Positions 1 to 13,000 of a stretch of DNA of 64,000 nt are shown piece by piece. The first letter of the stretch is position 1, and the number at the start of each line of letters is the position of its first letter. This DNA comes from Amyelois transitella (lineage: Eukaryota; Arthropoda; Insecta; Lepidoptera; Pyralidae). The translations under genes and the position numbers were made by a program. The DNA lies in the NCBI RefSeq assembly GCF_032362555.1, contig NC_083533.1:253001-317000 (forward strand), in the 5' to 3' direction. The notes under the pieces are model-generated. The model was not told the DNA's origin. It did not search any database and saw only the letters and a list, made by a program, of their open reading frames with translations.

Positions 1-1054
1 GATTGAACCATAGACATTCTAGATCACACGAGAAAAGCTGCCTAGGTGACTACCTAGCGTCTGCACAGAAGAGTTCCAAAAAGAAGAAAGGGAAGAACAC
101 TTCAAATGAGGATGCGGATGTGAAAACTGAATTGGATCTGAGCAATTCTGAGATGTTTCCAGAAATCGGAGTCAGGAAGTCCAGTTCTTTGCGTTCCGAC
201 AGGCGGAGGATCAAACCGACTAATATTGACCGTAGTACGTCACAAAAAAGCTTTTCGCTAAATAGTTTCAACTCGGAATGCTTCCAGCAGCCGTCGCCGC
301 TAGCGTTAGAAGATAATATAGCATTTAAACCGCAGAATGTGCCGACAAAAGAAGTTTCGAGCAGTTTCGACGCTGAGCGAAGCATTTTGAAACAGGAGAG
401 GCACAAATTGATGGAGAAATTCAACATTTTGAACACATCTTCGACTCAGAAGAGCGTAAAAACACCACAGATTAATGTGATACAGAATAATTCTTTCGAC
501 AATATTAACTATATCAAATCAGACTCGAGCAAAGTTGTTTTAAAAGAGAAAATCGATATACTAATCGATATTTACGATGTTCTATTGAAGAATAATTTAA
601 TTCTTAGCGTGATAACGGAATTGTACTTTTTGATATCGATAATACTGTCCAAACAGAACGAAATCGATTACGAAGATGCTGAATTGAATTTGAGTAAAGA
701 TAATTTGGATTACTTATTGAAATCGATTCATAACAGCACTTATTTCGCTGTGAAGTCATTGTGGAATCAGCGGGTTATATTAGAGGTGATATTGGACAGG
801 AATTCTTTGAAAATACTCGGTGAGAACAAGAAGGTTAGGTCGTTCTATCCGGACTTAGCCAAGTTCTTACTTAATTCTTACGGACTGAAGTGTGAAGCGG
901 AGAAGGCACAAGGAAAGAAGTGTATTCTGGATATGAGGCCGTCCAACGGAGTGATATGTTTCAACTTTGAGACGGATAATATTGATAATTTCCCGACAGC
1001 GCTTAGCTTCCAAAGTTTTAAGAAGCAGAGAGACATGTTTTATGAATTGCTCAG
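1..1054 (+). CDS. Cdan1: Cdan1 exon 1 of window (5' incomplete)
   Basis: The frame is open from base 3 and runs off the left edge, so the true start is upstream; no ATG here can be chosen as the start. The exon encodes a Lys-rich low-complexity stretch, the ASF1-binding-like RRRIKPT motif, a Ser/Asn-rich linker and a hydrophobic helical segment around visible residues 180-215. It ends with FYELLR at a CAG|GTAAAA donor in phase 2. The codon after the donor would be a stop, which supports the splice. Confidence 0.88.
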
Positions 1055-4000
1055 GTAAAATTTACCAATTTTAATATTTATTTTTTTATTTAAACTTCAT
1101 TGCACAAAATACAAATGTATAGCACAATTTGCGGACTTAAGCATTATCTACCAGTCAACCATTGGGTCTGACAGAGCACTTTATACATACGTTTTTTTTT
1201 ATGAATTACTAAATACCGTGTGGATCCCAGCACCAATTTAAAAAAGAATACGACCACTCATCTCTTTCCCATGGATGTCGTAAAAGGCGACTAAGGGATA
1301 GGGTTATAAGGGCTAGCAACCTGTCACTATTTGAATATCAAATTAATCATGAAGCCTAACAACCGAACATGGCCTATCAGTCTTTCACGACTAGTTTACC
1401 CACCCCGCAAGGGATATAGACGTGACAATATGTACGTACGTAACAAATCAACAGATGGTACCAAGACTGTCAGTCCACCGGCTCGTTCCAAGCCGCTCTG
1501 TCCACCCCGCAAGGGATGTAGACGTGACTTTTATATGTATACGTACATATGGTCACGTCTATATCCCTTGCTGGATAGACAGAGCCAACAGCCTTGAAAA
1601 GACTGAAAGGCCACAGATTAAATATAACAGGTTAGTGACAGGTTGCTAGCCCATCGCCTTAAAAAAGAATCCCAAGTTTGTAAGCCTATCCCTTAGTCGC
1701 CTTTTACGACATCCACGGGAAACAGATGGAGTGGTCCTTTTCTTTTTTTGTATTAGTGCCGGTAACCACACGGCGCTTTTAGTTTGAACTTGATTTAATT
1801 GTGTAATCTATTTTTGGAAGCTTAATCATAATAAATACATACATACATACATAATATCACGCCTCTTTCCCGGAGGGGTAGGCAGAGACTACCTCTTTCC
1901 ACTTGCCACGATCTCTGCATACTTCCTTCGCTTCATCCACATTCATAACTCTCTTCATGATCAAAATAAATAGTATCATATAATATGTATGTATGTACGT
2001 AACAAATCAACAGATGGTACCAAGACTGTCAGTCCACCGGCTCCTCCCGCAACACGTTCCGCGCCCGTCTCAAGCCGCTCTGTCCACCCCGCAAGGGATG
2101 TAGACGTGACTATAATATGTATGTATGTAAAACTAAGTTTACTGCCGCTTCCAAGGCGTCAGTGCAGAAGAAGCGGTAACAAACTGCACTGCAGCATTTT
2201 CTTATATTATAATAATGTATGTCTTGGTAAAGGGTCAGGTCAAAAGTACCCGAACCGTCGAGATCGTGGCAAGTGGAAAGAGGTAGTCTCTGCTGAAGGA
2301 TTTAGGGCAAAATAAACCAGGATTGTAATAGTATAATAAGATTTTATTTATGAGACACAATAAACACGTATTCGACAAGTTACATATTCATAGAGAGAGA
2401 GTGCATAGACAGTAGCGCAGCAGGTGGCGACTTGTGGTACTAAGACACTTTTGTTTATACATTTGTTCTAACATCTGCCTACCCCTCCGGGAAAGAGGCG
2501 TGATTTTATGTATGTACTACTCTGTCAAGAAAGTAGCGGGAAAAGATCAATAATACACAAACTGTTTGTTATTCATCCAAATTTATTTTATCACCTTCAA
2601 AATATGCTCCTTTAGAAACGATACACTTACGCCAACGAATAATCCAATCATCAAAACATTTTTTAAACGCTGTTTCCGGAATTGAGGTCAGTTCTCGCCG
2701 CGAATTCTCTTTTATGTCTTCTACCGATTGAAAACGGGTGCCACGAAGTGGTAATTTGAGTTTAGGAAAAAGAAAAAAGTCGGCTGAAGCCATATCTGGT
2801 GAATATGGTGGTTGCTCGATGGTATTTGTTGAGTGTTTGGTTAAAAATTCGTTCACAAGGATGGCCTTGTGCGAAGGTGCATTATCATGGTGCAAAATCC
2901 AAGAATTTTCTTTCCACAAATCTGGCCTTTTTCGTCGGATTTGCTCTCTTAAACGCCGCATAACACTCAAATAATATTCCTTATTTACCGTTTGACCTTC
3001 CGGCAAGAATTCCGAGTGCACAACACCGCGATAGTCAAAGAAAACAGTCAACATGACTTTGACTTTTGAACGACTTTGGCGTGGTTTTTTCGGTTTCGGT
3101 TCAGTTGGAAGGCGCCACTCCGAAGCTTGTTGACTAGTTTGCATGTCAAACTCGTAAACCCACGTCTCGTCACCAGTAACAATGCGTTTCATGAATGTTG
3201 GGTCGGAATTGACTCGTTCTAGCATGTCCTCAGCGACTCTCATGCGATTGAGTTTTTGAAAAAAATTCAGGTCTTTTGGACTAGCCGAGCGGCAACATGT
3301 TTCATACCCAAATTATTAGTTAAAATGGTACGGATCGACTCGTGAGATACAGAAAGTTCGGTGGCTATCTCTCTCAAAGTTGAATGAGGATTTTCAGTCA
3401 CTATTTCCTTCACTTTTGCGATGTTAACTTCAGTTGCAGACGTTGATGGCCTACCAGAGCGAGGCAAATCTTCCATCACATCTCGACCGCTTTTGAACGC
3501 TTTGTACCACTCATAAGCACGAGTTTTTGATAAAGTCGATTCACCGTAAGCCTTCTGTAACATTTTCAGTGACTCCGAACACGATATTCCATTGGCAATG
3601 CAAAATTTAAGACAAACTCTTTGTTCGATGTTTTTATCCATTATGAAATTAGCAATACACACTAGATATGATATAACTAAAAATAGCACTGTATTTAATG
3701 TAAACAACAGATGCAACTCAAACTCCGCGCCAAAATGGAAAACAGTTGTGCCAATCTAACAACAACAAAAAAAACAAAAATTTGAATTTGGAACCATAAA
3801 TAAATAATCCATTCCCGATACTTTTCTGACTGAATGTATGTAACAAACCAACAGATGGTACCAAGACTGCCAGTCCACCGGCTCGTCCCGCAACACGTTC
3901 CGAGCTCGGCTCAAGCCGCTGATGGCGGCGAGTTGTCACGCGGCCAACCATCAGCATCTCGCCGCACTATTTGTGAAGCAAATGTTGGCGGGACTGCCGC

Positions 4001-7000
4001 ACAATACGCAGGTGATTAATTGTATATAGATACTAATATTGTAAAGCTGAAGAGTTTGTTTGTTTGTTTGTTTGAACGTGCTTATCTCAGTAACAGGACG
4101 TGCGGTTGTGGACCAATAAAAAAAAGAATAGACCACTCCATCTCGTTGCTATGGATGTTGTAAAAGGCGAGTAAGGGATAGGCTTATAGACTTGGGATTC
4201 TTCTTTTAGACGATGGGCTAGCAACCTGTTTAACTATTTGAATCTCAATTCCATCATTAAGCCAAACAAGTAAACGTGGCCTAACAGTCTTTTCAAGACT
4301 GTTGGTTCTGTCTACCCCGCAAGTGATATAGACGTGACCATATGTATGTATGTATTTATTATAAAGCTAAAGAGTTTGTTTGTTTGTTTGAACGCGCTAA
4401 TCTCAGGAACTAGTGTTTCGAATTGAAAAAATATTTTTGCGTTGAATAGACCTTTTATCGAGGAAGGCTTTAGGCTATACAACATCACGCTGCAACTATA
4501 AGGAGCAAAGAAATAATGTGAAAAAAAAAACGGGGAAAATCATTTATGCTTGAGGGCTTTAATGATGCCCAAGATAACTATTCCACGCGGACGTGCCGTG
4601 TGGTAATACCAATACAAAAAAAAAATTTGGCCACTCGCATCTCTTTCCCATGGATGTTGTGAAAGGCGACTAAGACATATGAGATGGAGTGTTCCTATTC
4701 TTTTTTGATTGGTGCTCGACAAGCACACGGCACAGACAGACAGACAGCCGCAGTAACGCGTCGGCGCCGAGGAGTTGTCGGCGCTCACGATCGCACGAGC
4801 GCCTTCAAAGTGCCATTTAACATGACAAATTCTCCTGCAACGGCTGTCTGTGGATGAACATGGAGTCTTCGTCGTCCCCGTGTTTTATTTTTTCAAAGCA
4901 GCAACAATTAATACACTCCGCATTTTGATCGTCGGCTGTACAGTAAGGCGGTCAGTATAATAGTAAAACGAGCCACGCTGAGCCTCAGCGCTGAGAAACT
5001 ACGCGCTGAGAAACTACGCGCTGAGCTATGAGCGCTGACGGTGAGCGTGAGACTAAAGTTTGTCAGCGCTGAGGCTCAGCGTGGCTCGTTTTAGTATCAT
5101 ACTGACCGCCTTACTGTACAGCCGACGACCAAAATGCGGAGTGTATTAAATTATTATACTCCGCTCCGCTCGACGCTAGAACGCTCACTGAAAGCGTAGG
5201 CGCTCGTGCGATCGTGAGCGCCGACGCGCGACGCGCACGGCCGCGTAGCTGTCAGCGCTCAAATTCAAATTCAAAATTTTTATTCATTACTAGCGGCTCG
5301 CCCCGGCTTCGCACGGGTGGACATATTTTTCTACCTGAAAACTAATTTATTTCAAAACAAATTTATGCCTATGTCACTTTTGAATGTCTATTCTATATCT
5401 GTGCCAAATTTTATCAAAATCGGACCAGTAGTTTTTGAGTTTATTCCACACAAACATACAAAAATACAAATCTTTCTCTTTATTATTAGTGTGGATTATA
5501 GGATACTATATATCGCTTAATAATTGTCGTATGGTTTAACAACATTGGTTGACGTCAAATAAATTACTTAAAAACTAAGTTTACTGCCGCTTCCAAGGCG
5601 TCAGTGCAGAAGAAGGGGTAACAAACAGCGCTGACCGCCGTGCGCGCTGATAGCTACGTGTCATTCAAAAACGCTTCCTAGTAGTTCATATATCTCGGCC
5701 AACAGCGCTGACGGTGCGCGTGCCGTCAGCGTAAGACTAAAAACAGCCTGAGCGCTCATAAGCGCTGACGGTGAGCGTGAGAGTAATCAGCGTAACGTGC
5801 GCCGCCCGCAGGAGAGCCGGCTGAGCAAGCTGCACGTGCGGCTGACGCGCGCCGACGCGCCCGCGCCGCGCCGCCCGCACTTCGCGCACGCGCACCACTT
5901 CTACAAGTACGTGCGTTTTGTTATGTACACGTATATATATATATATATTTATATATAATAATCCCTAATACTAATCCCTATGTTTTATTTTCTCGACCTC
6001 CGAGTCGGTTTCTTGTCGAATTCCAGTCCTGAAGCCTTCAGGAAGAGGGAGATTCGAAGTCCTTTTACGACACATACATATATAGTCCGACATAAAATTA
6101 GAATAACATATACAGGGTGACATTTAAAACAACTGCATTCTTTTAAACATAGACTATACCAATACTTCTGAGCTGTTTGAGCCTATTTTTATTTAAATTA
6201 AACGTCATCATTTTCACATTTAAAAAACACTCAAAAACTACGTCACACGCTTTATTAAAGACCAATACTACAAAAAGAAATTAAAATTAAACATGTAAAT
6301 AAATGTCTGAAAAATAAATTATTTTTCTAGTATCAAGATCAAGTAAAGTACAGAGTTGTCGGGATCCCTCAGCTGAATGAATTGTGTCGTTGACCTCTGA
6401 ATCTAACGCGTCGCTTTTCCGCCGGCCGGGGTGATATGACGTATTTAGGATCATGGATTTTGATACTTTTATTTTTTTTCGTACTTTCTAAAATATGAAC
6501 CGATATTTTTCTTATAACGTTTTTAAATATCCTTTAGATGAGTAAACTTAACAGTTAAATTTATGCAGTTAAATTAAAAGTCACCCTGTATATATATATA
6601 TTTTATTTACTGATAACATTATGATTTTACCGCTTCCAAAGCGCATAATTTAATTAGATTTTTGGCCGTGTGGTCCCCGGCACCAATAGAAAAAAAATAA
6701 TAGTTTTTACTCCGGCACTCCGTCTCTTACCCGTGGAAAAGTCGTAAAAGGCGAATAAAGAATAGACTTGTATCCTTGGGATTCCTCTTTTAGCTGATAG
6801 GCTAGTAACAAAGTCACTATTTGAATCTCAACTCTATCGTTAAGCCAAGCAGCTAGGCGTGGACTTTCAGTATTTTCAAGTTGAATGTTGGGTGTTGAAT
6901 GTTTATTTATATATAGGTAAGTATTTATCATAAAATATAGTATCGTTGAGTTAGCATCTCGTAACACAAGTCTCGAACTTACATCGTGGCTAACTCAATC

Positions 7001-10000
7001 TGAGTAATTTATCCCGTACATACATATAATTACCTACGTCTATATACCTTTCGGGGTAGACAGAGCCAACAGTCTTGTAAAGACTGATAGGCCACGTTCA
7101 GATTTTTGGCTTTAAGATAGAATTGAGATTCAAATAGTGACAGGTTGCTAGCATATCGCCTAAAAAAAAAGAATCCCAAGTTTGTAAGCCTATCCCTTAG
7201 TCGCCTTTTACGACATCCACGGGAAAGAGATGGAGTTTGTCCTATTCTTTTTTGTATTGGGTGCCGGGAACCACACCGCACACACGATAAATATATATGA
7301 AAATTTTTTCCTCAGAGAATTCATAATGAATACGGACAACGAATCGTTTCGAGTACACTTGAGGCACACCTTGGCATCCGAGATTGTCACTTTGGACTCT
7401 ACGCAGTTGGTGGAAGGTTGTAAGTATAAAATGTAAACATAAGTTTGTGTTTCTCATTGTTTGTTGGGACGGCAATGTTAATTTTGCGGTTGGTGTAAAA
7501 AAAAGTCTTTTAATGCATTGATTTGAAAATCTATACTAATATTATAAAGATGAAGGGTTTGTTTGTTTGAACGTGCTAATCTCAGGAACTACTGGTTCCA
7601 ATTGATTATTTTTGTGTTGAATAGACCATTTATCGAGGAAGGCTTTAGGCTATATAACATCACGCTGCAACTATTAGGAGCGAAGAAATAATGGAAAATG
7701 TGAAAAAAACGGGGAAAATTAATCATCCTTTAGGGCTTGAATGATGCCCAAAATAACAATTCCATGCGGATATTTATTTCTCCTCTCTTGCCGTGTGGTT
7801 CCCGGTACCAATAGAAAAAAGAATAGCACCACTCCATCTCTTACCCATGGATGTCGTAAAATGCGACTAAGGGGTAGGCTTATAAACTTGGGATTCATCT
7901 TTTACGCGATGGGCTAGCAACCTGTCACTATTTGAATCTCATTTCTATCTTAAAGCCAAACAGCTGAACGTGGCCTATCAGTCTTTACAAGACTGTTGGC
8001 TCTGTCTACCCCGCAAGGGATATAGACGTGATTATATGTATGTATGTTATTTCTCGAAACCGCCGACCTTGCATGAAGAGAGTTATGAATGTGGATGAAG
8101 CGAAGGAAATATGCAGAGATCATGGCAAGTGGAAAGAGGTAGTCACTGCCTACACCTCCGGGAAAGAGGCGTGATTTTATGTATGTATGTATGTATGTTA
8201 TTTCTCCTCTCAGCTAACACGGACATGTGCCGGGAGTACTTCCACCTGGTCAAGAAGCTGTCTCTGCTGGCCAAGTTTCTGGGCTACCTGACCTCGTTGC
8301 CGTACTCGCTCAATATTGACGCGAAAGTGGGACGTACCGTATTGACGGAACAGCCGTTCGACACGCCCAAAGAGAAGGTCCTGGAGAACGATTTAGCGCT
8401 GAGGAATTATGTGAGTGGGTTTTTTTTTTAAACATACATATGGTCACGTCTATATCCCTTGCGGGGAAGACAGAGCCAATAGTCTTGAAAAGACTGAATG
8501 GCCACGTTCAGCTATTTGGCTTAATGATAGAATTGAGATTCATATAGTGACAGGTTGCTAGCCCATCGCCTAAAAAAGGATCCCAAGTTTGTAAGCCTTT
8601 CCCTTAGTCGCCTTTTACGACATCCATGGGAAAGAGATGGAGTGGTCCTATGCTTTTTTGTATTGGTGCCGGGAACCACACGGACCTTTTTTATTTTTAA
8701 TTTTACCTTTAATGTCCGTTTTGAGACGTTAGTAAGTTAGATTTGAAACGATTCATAATGCATGATGAAATTATATATGTGTAATTATTTTGATAAAAAA
8801 ATATTTGTATTAAAAGTAGATTAATTATTCATATTCATTTCAGATTAATTATTTATATAATTATTCATTCATATACTTCAATGATGCCCAAAATAACTAT
8901 TCCACGCGGACGAAGTCGCGGGCACAGCTAGTAAAATATAAGTTAGCCTACAAGTGCTTTTATCGTTTATAACAAATTTTAAAAATACTTTTGTAACGAG
9001 CTTTGGAAGCGGTAGTAAGTAGATATAAGTGATGTGACGTCAATAAGTGATACCTTGTGTCCAATTTTGAAAATAAATCTATTCTATTCTATTTTTAATT
9101 ATTTGTTACAGAGCCAACCGTGCCTAGACCTCCAAGGTCTACTCAGAAACGCGCAAGAAAACTCCCGCCTTTGCATAACCTTACCTTGGCTTGTACACTA
9201 CCTGTCTATGCTAGATTACACGTCATTGAGAATCAAATACTACCAACAAATAATAAAAACAATATTCTCAATCTATTCAAATTTGAAATTCGAATCCAAA
9301 TACAAAAAGAACACGTTGATATTTTTGAAATCAATACTCGGCTGGTTGTTCGATTTGCCGCATTTTCCTGTCGAAATTTTCTATGAAAAGTTTGAATTTA
9401 GAACTGTTTATAGTAGTGATGTGAACGTGGATTCTTATGATATTATCGATGAGAGTGTTTTGTTCGAGCTGTGCCCGTACCTTAGGGATGTGAACGTGCT
9501 GTTATCGACATGTAAGGTGGGGCAGGAGCAAAAAGAGAGCTTTAGACACATAACGCCAGTTAGTTTGAGTTTTAATCCTGAAGATCGGATCAGGAATAAG
9601 GAGAAGGAATTGCAGGTGTGTATTTTTTTTTATAAAATTTCTGGTATTTTTTTTTTTATTTTGTATAACCGTTCACTTTTTCATACAGTTTTGGTTCTTG
9701 ATACTGAGACTTTATATGTGACTGTGACTAAGTATTACCTAACTTTTGTCCGCGACTTGTAATACTTGAATATTGAGAAATCTCTTAGGTATTAAGTCAC
9801 GTCTTTATCCCTTGCTGGTAGACGGAGCCAACAATTTTGAAAGGACTGATAGATCACGTTCAGCTGTTTGACTTAATGATGGAATTGAGATTCAAATAGT
9901 GACAGGTTGCTAGCCCGTCGCCTAAAAATAGAAAGCCAAGTTTATAAGCCTATCCCCTATTCGCCTTTTACGACATCCATGATAAAGATACGGAGTGGCC

Positions 10001-13000
10001 CTATTCTTTTATGTATTGGTGCCAGGAACCACACGGCACCAATTTTATAAATACACGTATCATTTTAGGTAATAATGAAATGGCCACGTTCAGCTATTTG
10101 GCTTAATGATAGAATTGAGAAATTATTAAATAAAATGTGCCATGTGGTTCCCGGCACCAGTACAAAAAAGAATAGGACCACTCCATCTCGTTCCCATGGA
10201 TGTCGTAAAAGGCGACTAAGGAATAGGTAAAAAAATTTGAGATTCTTTTTTTTGGCGATGGGCTAGCAACCTATCACTATTTGAATCTCAATTCTATCTT
10301 AAAGCCAACGTAGCTGAACGTAGCCTATCAGTCTTTTGGAGACTGTTGGCTCTGACTACCCCACAAGGGATATAGACGTGACCATATGTGTGTATGTGTG
10401 TAAAAAAAAAAATACCAACACGATTACAGAACCGTCTAGAAGAAGAGCTACTGAAAAGTCAACCGGCCTCGACTCGGCGCGTTCTGGAGTTGGTGTCCGA
10501 GCGAGTGACGTCGCTCTGCGTGCGGGAACTCTCCGCCAAGCTCTTGTGCGAAGCCCGAGACAAGGCAAGAGCGCACGCCGCCACTGTGGTCAGAACTCAT
10601 AACGGAGATACGGTGAGAAACCAAGTATTTTATACCTCTGGATGTAGGTTTCTCATGCATTGTAAGAGAGAATGTCACAAAATATGAGAAAACCAAGTAT
10701 TTTTATCTGACTGACTGATTTACTTGCATATCAAGTAAAATTTGACATGTAGGTTTCTCATGCGGTGTAAGAGAGAATGTCACAAAATATGAGAAAACCA
10801 AGTATTTTTATCTGACTGACTGATTTATTTGCATATCAAGTCCCTAAGGCTATACCGCTGGATCTAGACATGTAAAATTTGACATGTTTCTCATGCGTTG
10901 TAAGAGAGAATGTCACAAAATATGAGAAAACCAAGTATTTTTATCTGACTGACTGATTTACTTGCAAGCTAACCGCTGGGTCTGAACTGTGATATTTGAC
11001 ATGTATGTTTCTCATGCGATGTAAGAGAGAATGTCACAAAATATGAGAAAACCAAGTATTTTTATCTGACTGACTGATTTACTTGCAAGCTATACCGCTG
11101 GGTCTGAACTGTGATATTTGACATGTATGTTTCTCATGCGATGTAAGAGAGAATGTCACAAAATATGAGAAAACCAAGTATTTTTATCTGACTGACTGAT
11201 TTACTTGCAAGCTATACCGCTGGGTCTGAACTGTGATATTTGACATGTATGTTTCTCATGCGATGTAAGAGAGAATGTCACAAAATATGAGAAAACCAAG
11301 TATTTTTATCTGACTGACTGATTTACTTGCAAGCTATACCGCTGGGTCTGAACTGTGATATTTGACATGTATGTTTCTCATGCGATGTAAGAGAGAATGT
11401 CACAAAATATGAGAAAACCAAGTATTTTTATCTGACTGACTGATTTACTTGCAAGCTATACCGCTGGGTCTGAACTGTGATATTTGACATGTATGTTTCT
11501 CATGCGATGTAAGAGAGAATGTCACAAAATATGAGAAAACCAAGTATTTTTATCTGACTGACTGATTTACTTGCAAGCTATACCGCTGGGTCTGAACTGT
11601 GATATTTGACATGTATGTTTCTCATGCGATGTAAGAGAGAATGTCACAAAATATGAGAAAACCAAGTATTTTTATCTGACTGACTGATTTACTTGCAAGC
11701 TATACCGCTGGGTCTGAACTGTGATATTTGACATGTATGTTTCTCATGCGATGTAAGAGAGAATGTCACAAAATATGAGAAAACCAAGTATTTTTATCTG
11801 ACTGACTGATTTACTTGCAAGCTATACCGCTGGGTCTGAACTGTGATATTTGACATGTATGTTTCTCATGCGATGTAAGAGAGAATGTCACAAAATATGA
11901 GAAAACCAAGTATTTTTATCTGACTGACTGATTTACTTGCAAGCTATACCGCTGGGTCTGAACTGTGATATTTGACATGTATGTTTCTCATGCGTTGTAA
12001 GGGAGAATGTCACAAAATATGAGAAAACCAAGTATTTTTATCTGACTGACTGATTTACTTGCAGGCTATACCGCTGGGTCTGAACTGTAATATTTGACAT
12101 GTATGTTTCTCCGCGCATTACTGCCGCATTTCTATCTCTAATCAGCTATATAGCAACATTTCTATATTTAGAATCTAATATAATTATAAATCTTTAAAAT
12201 ATTCATAGAGCCTTTTAATTTATACAGCGCCCACTTGTAACGGCTGAATTAACTATGTAGCTAACTGACGGAATATTAACATTACAATATTTCAATCCTA
12301 ATATTGTATAGCGCCATCTATTGACAACTAATCGAACTATCTAGTCACACTACCCGCGTTTTGATAATCACTCTATACGATTAACCCTTACGGAAATCGA
12401 ATTCGCAATCATAACACGTTGAATCAAAACGCGTTATGATTGCGAATTCGAATTCGAAATCCAGTTCTCAATCGAAGCGCGTTTCTTTTATTTCAACACA
12501 GCGCCATCTAGTAACACCGCTATGAACTATTTACTACATCCCTTCCAGAACCTTCTGCAGACTTTGCAGTCGCTGTACTCCACTCACGTGGAGCAGCTCA
12601 GATCTCGCACACTACAATCGGCGGAGCAGTTAGTCCGCTGTCGCATTGCGACCGCGCTTTACTGCCGCATTTCTATCTCTCATAAGCTGACATTACTGTA
12701 TTTAGAATCGAATATAATTCTAATATTGTATAGCGCCATCTATTGAAAACTAATCGAACTATCTAGTCACACTACCCGCATTTTGATAATCAGTCTCCAT
12801 GACGCGTTCCAATTCAACACAGCGCCATCTAGTAACACCGCCATGAACTATTTACCAAAACCCCTTCCAGAACCTTCTGCAGACTTTGCAGTCGCTGTAC
12901 TCCAGTCACGTGGAGCAGCTCAGATCTCGCACACTACAATCGGCGGAGCAGCTGGTCCGCTCTCGCATTGCGACCGCGCTTTACTGCCGCATTTCTATCT

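Noticed and set aside
8111-8210. Codanin exon 5 starting further upstream
   Set aside because: The upstream codons come from RTE-like and (TATG)n repeat sequence, and the CTCTCAG acceptor at 8213 gives the right phase.
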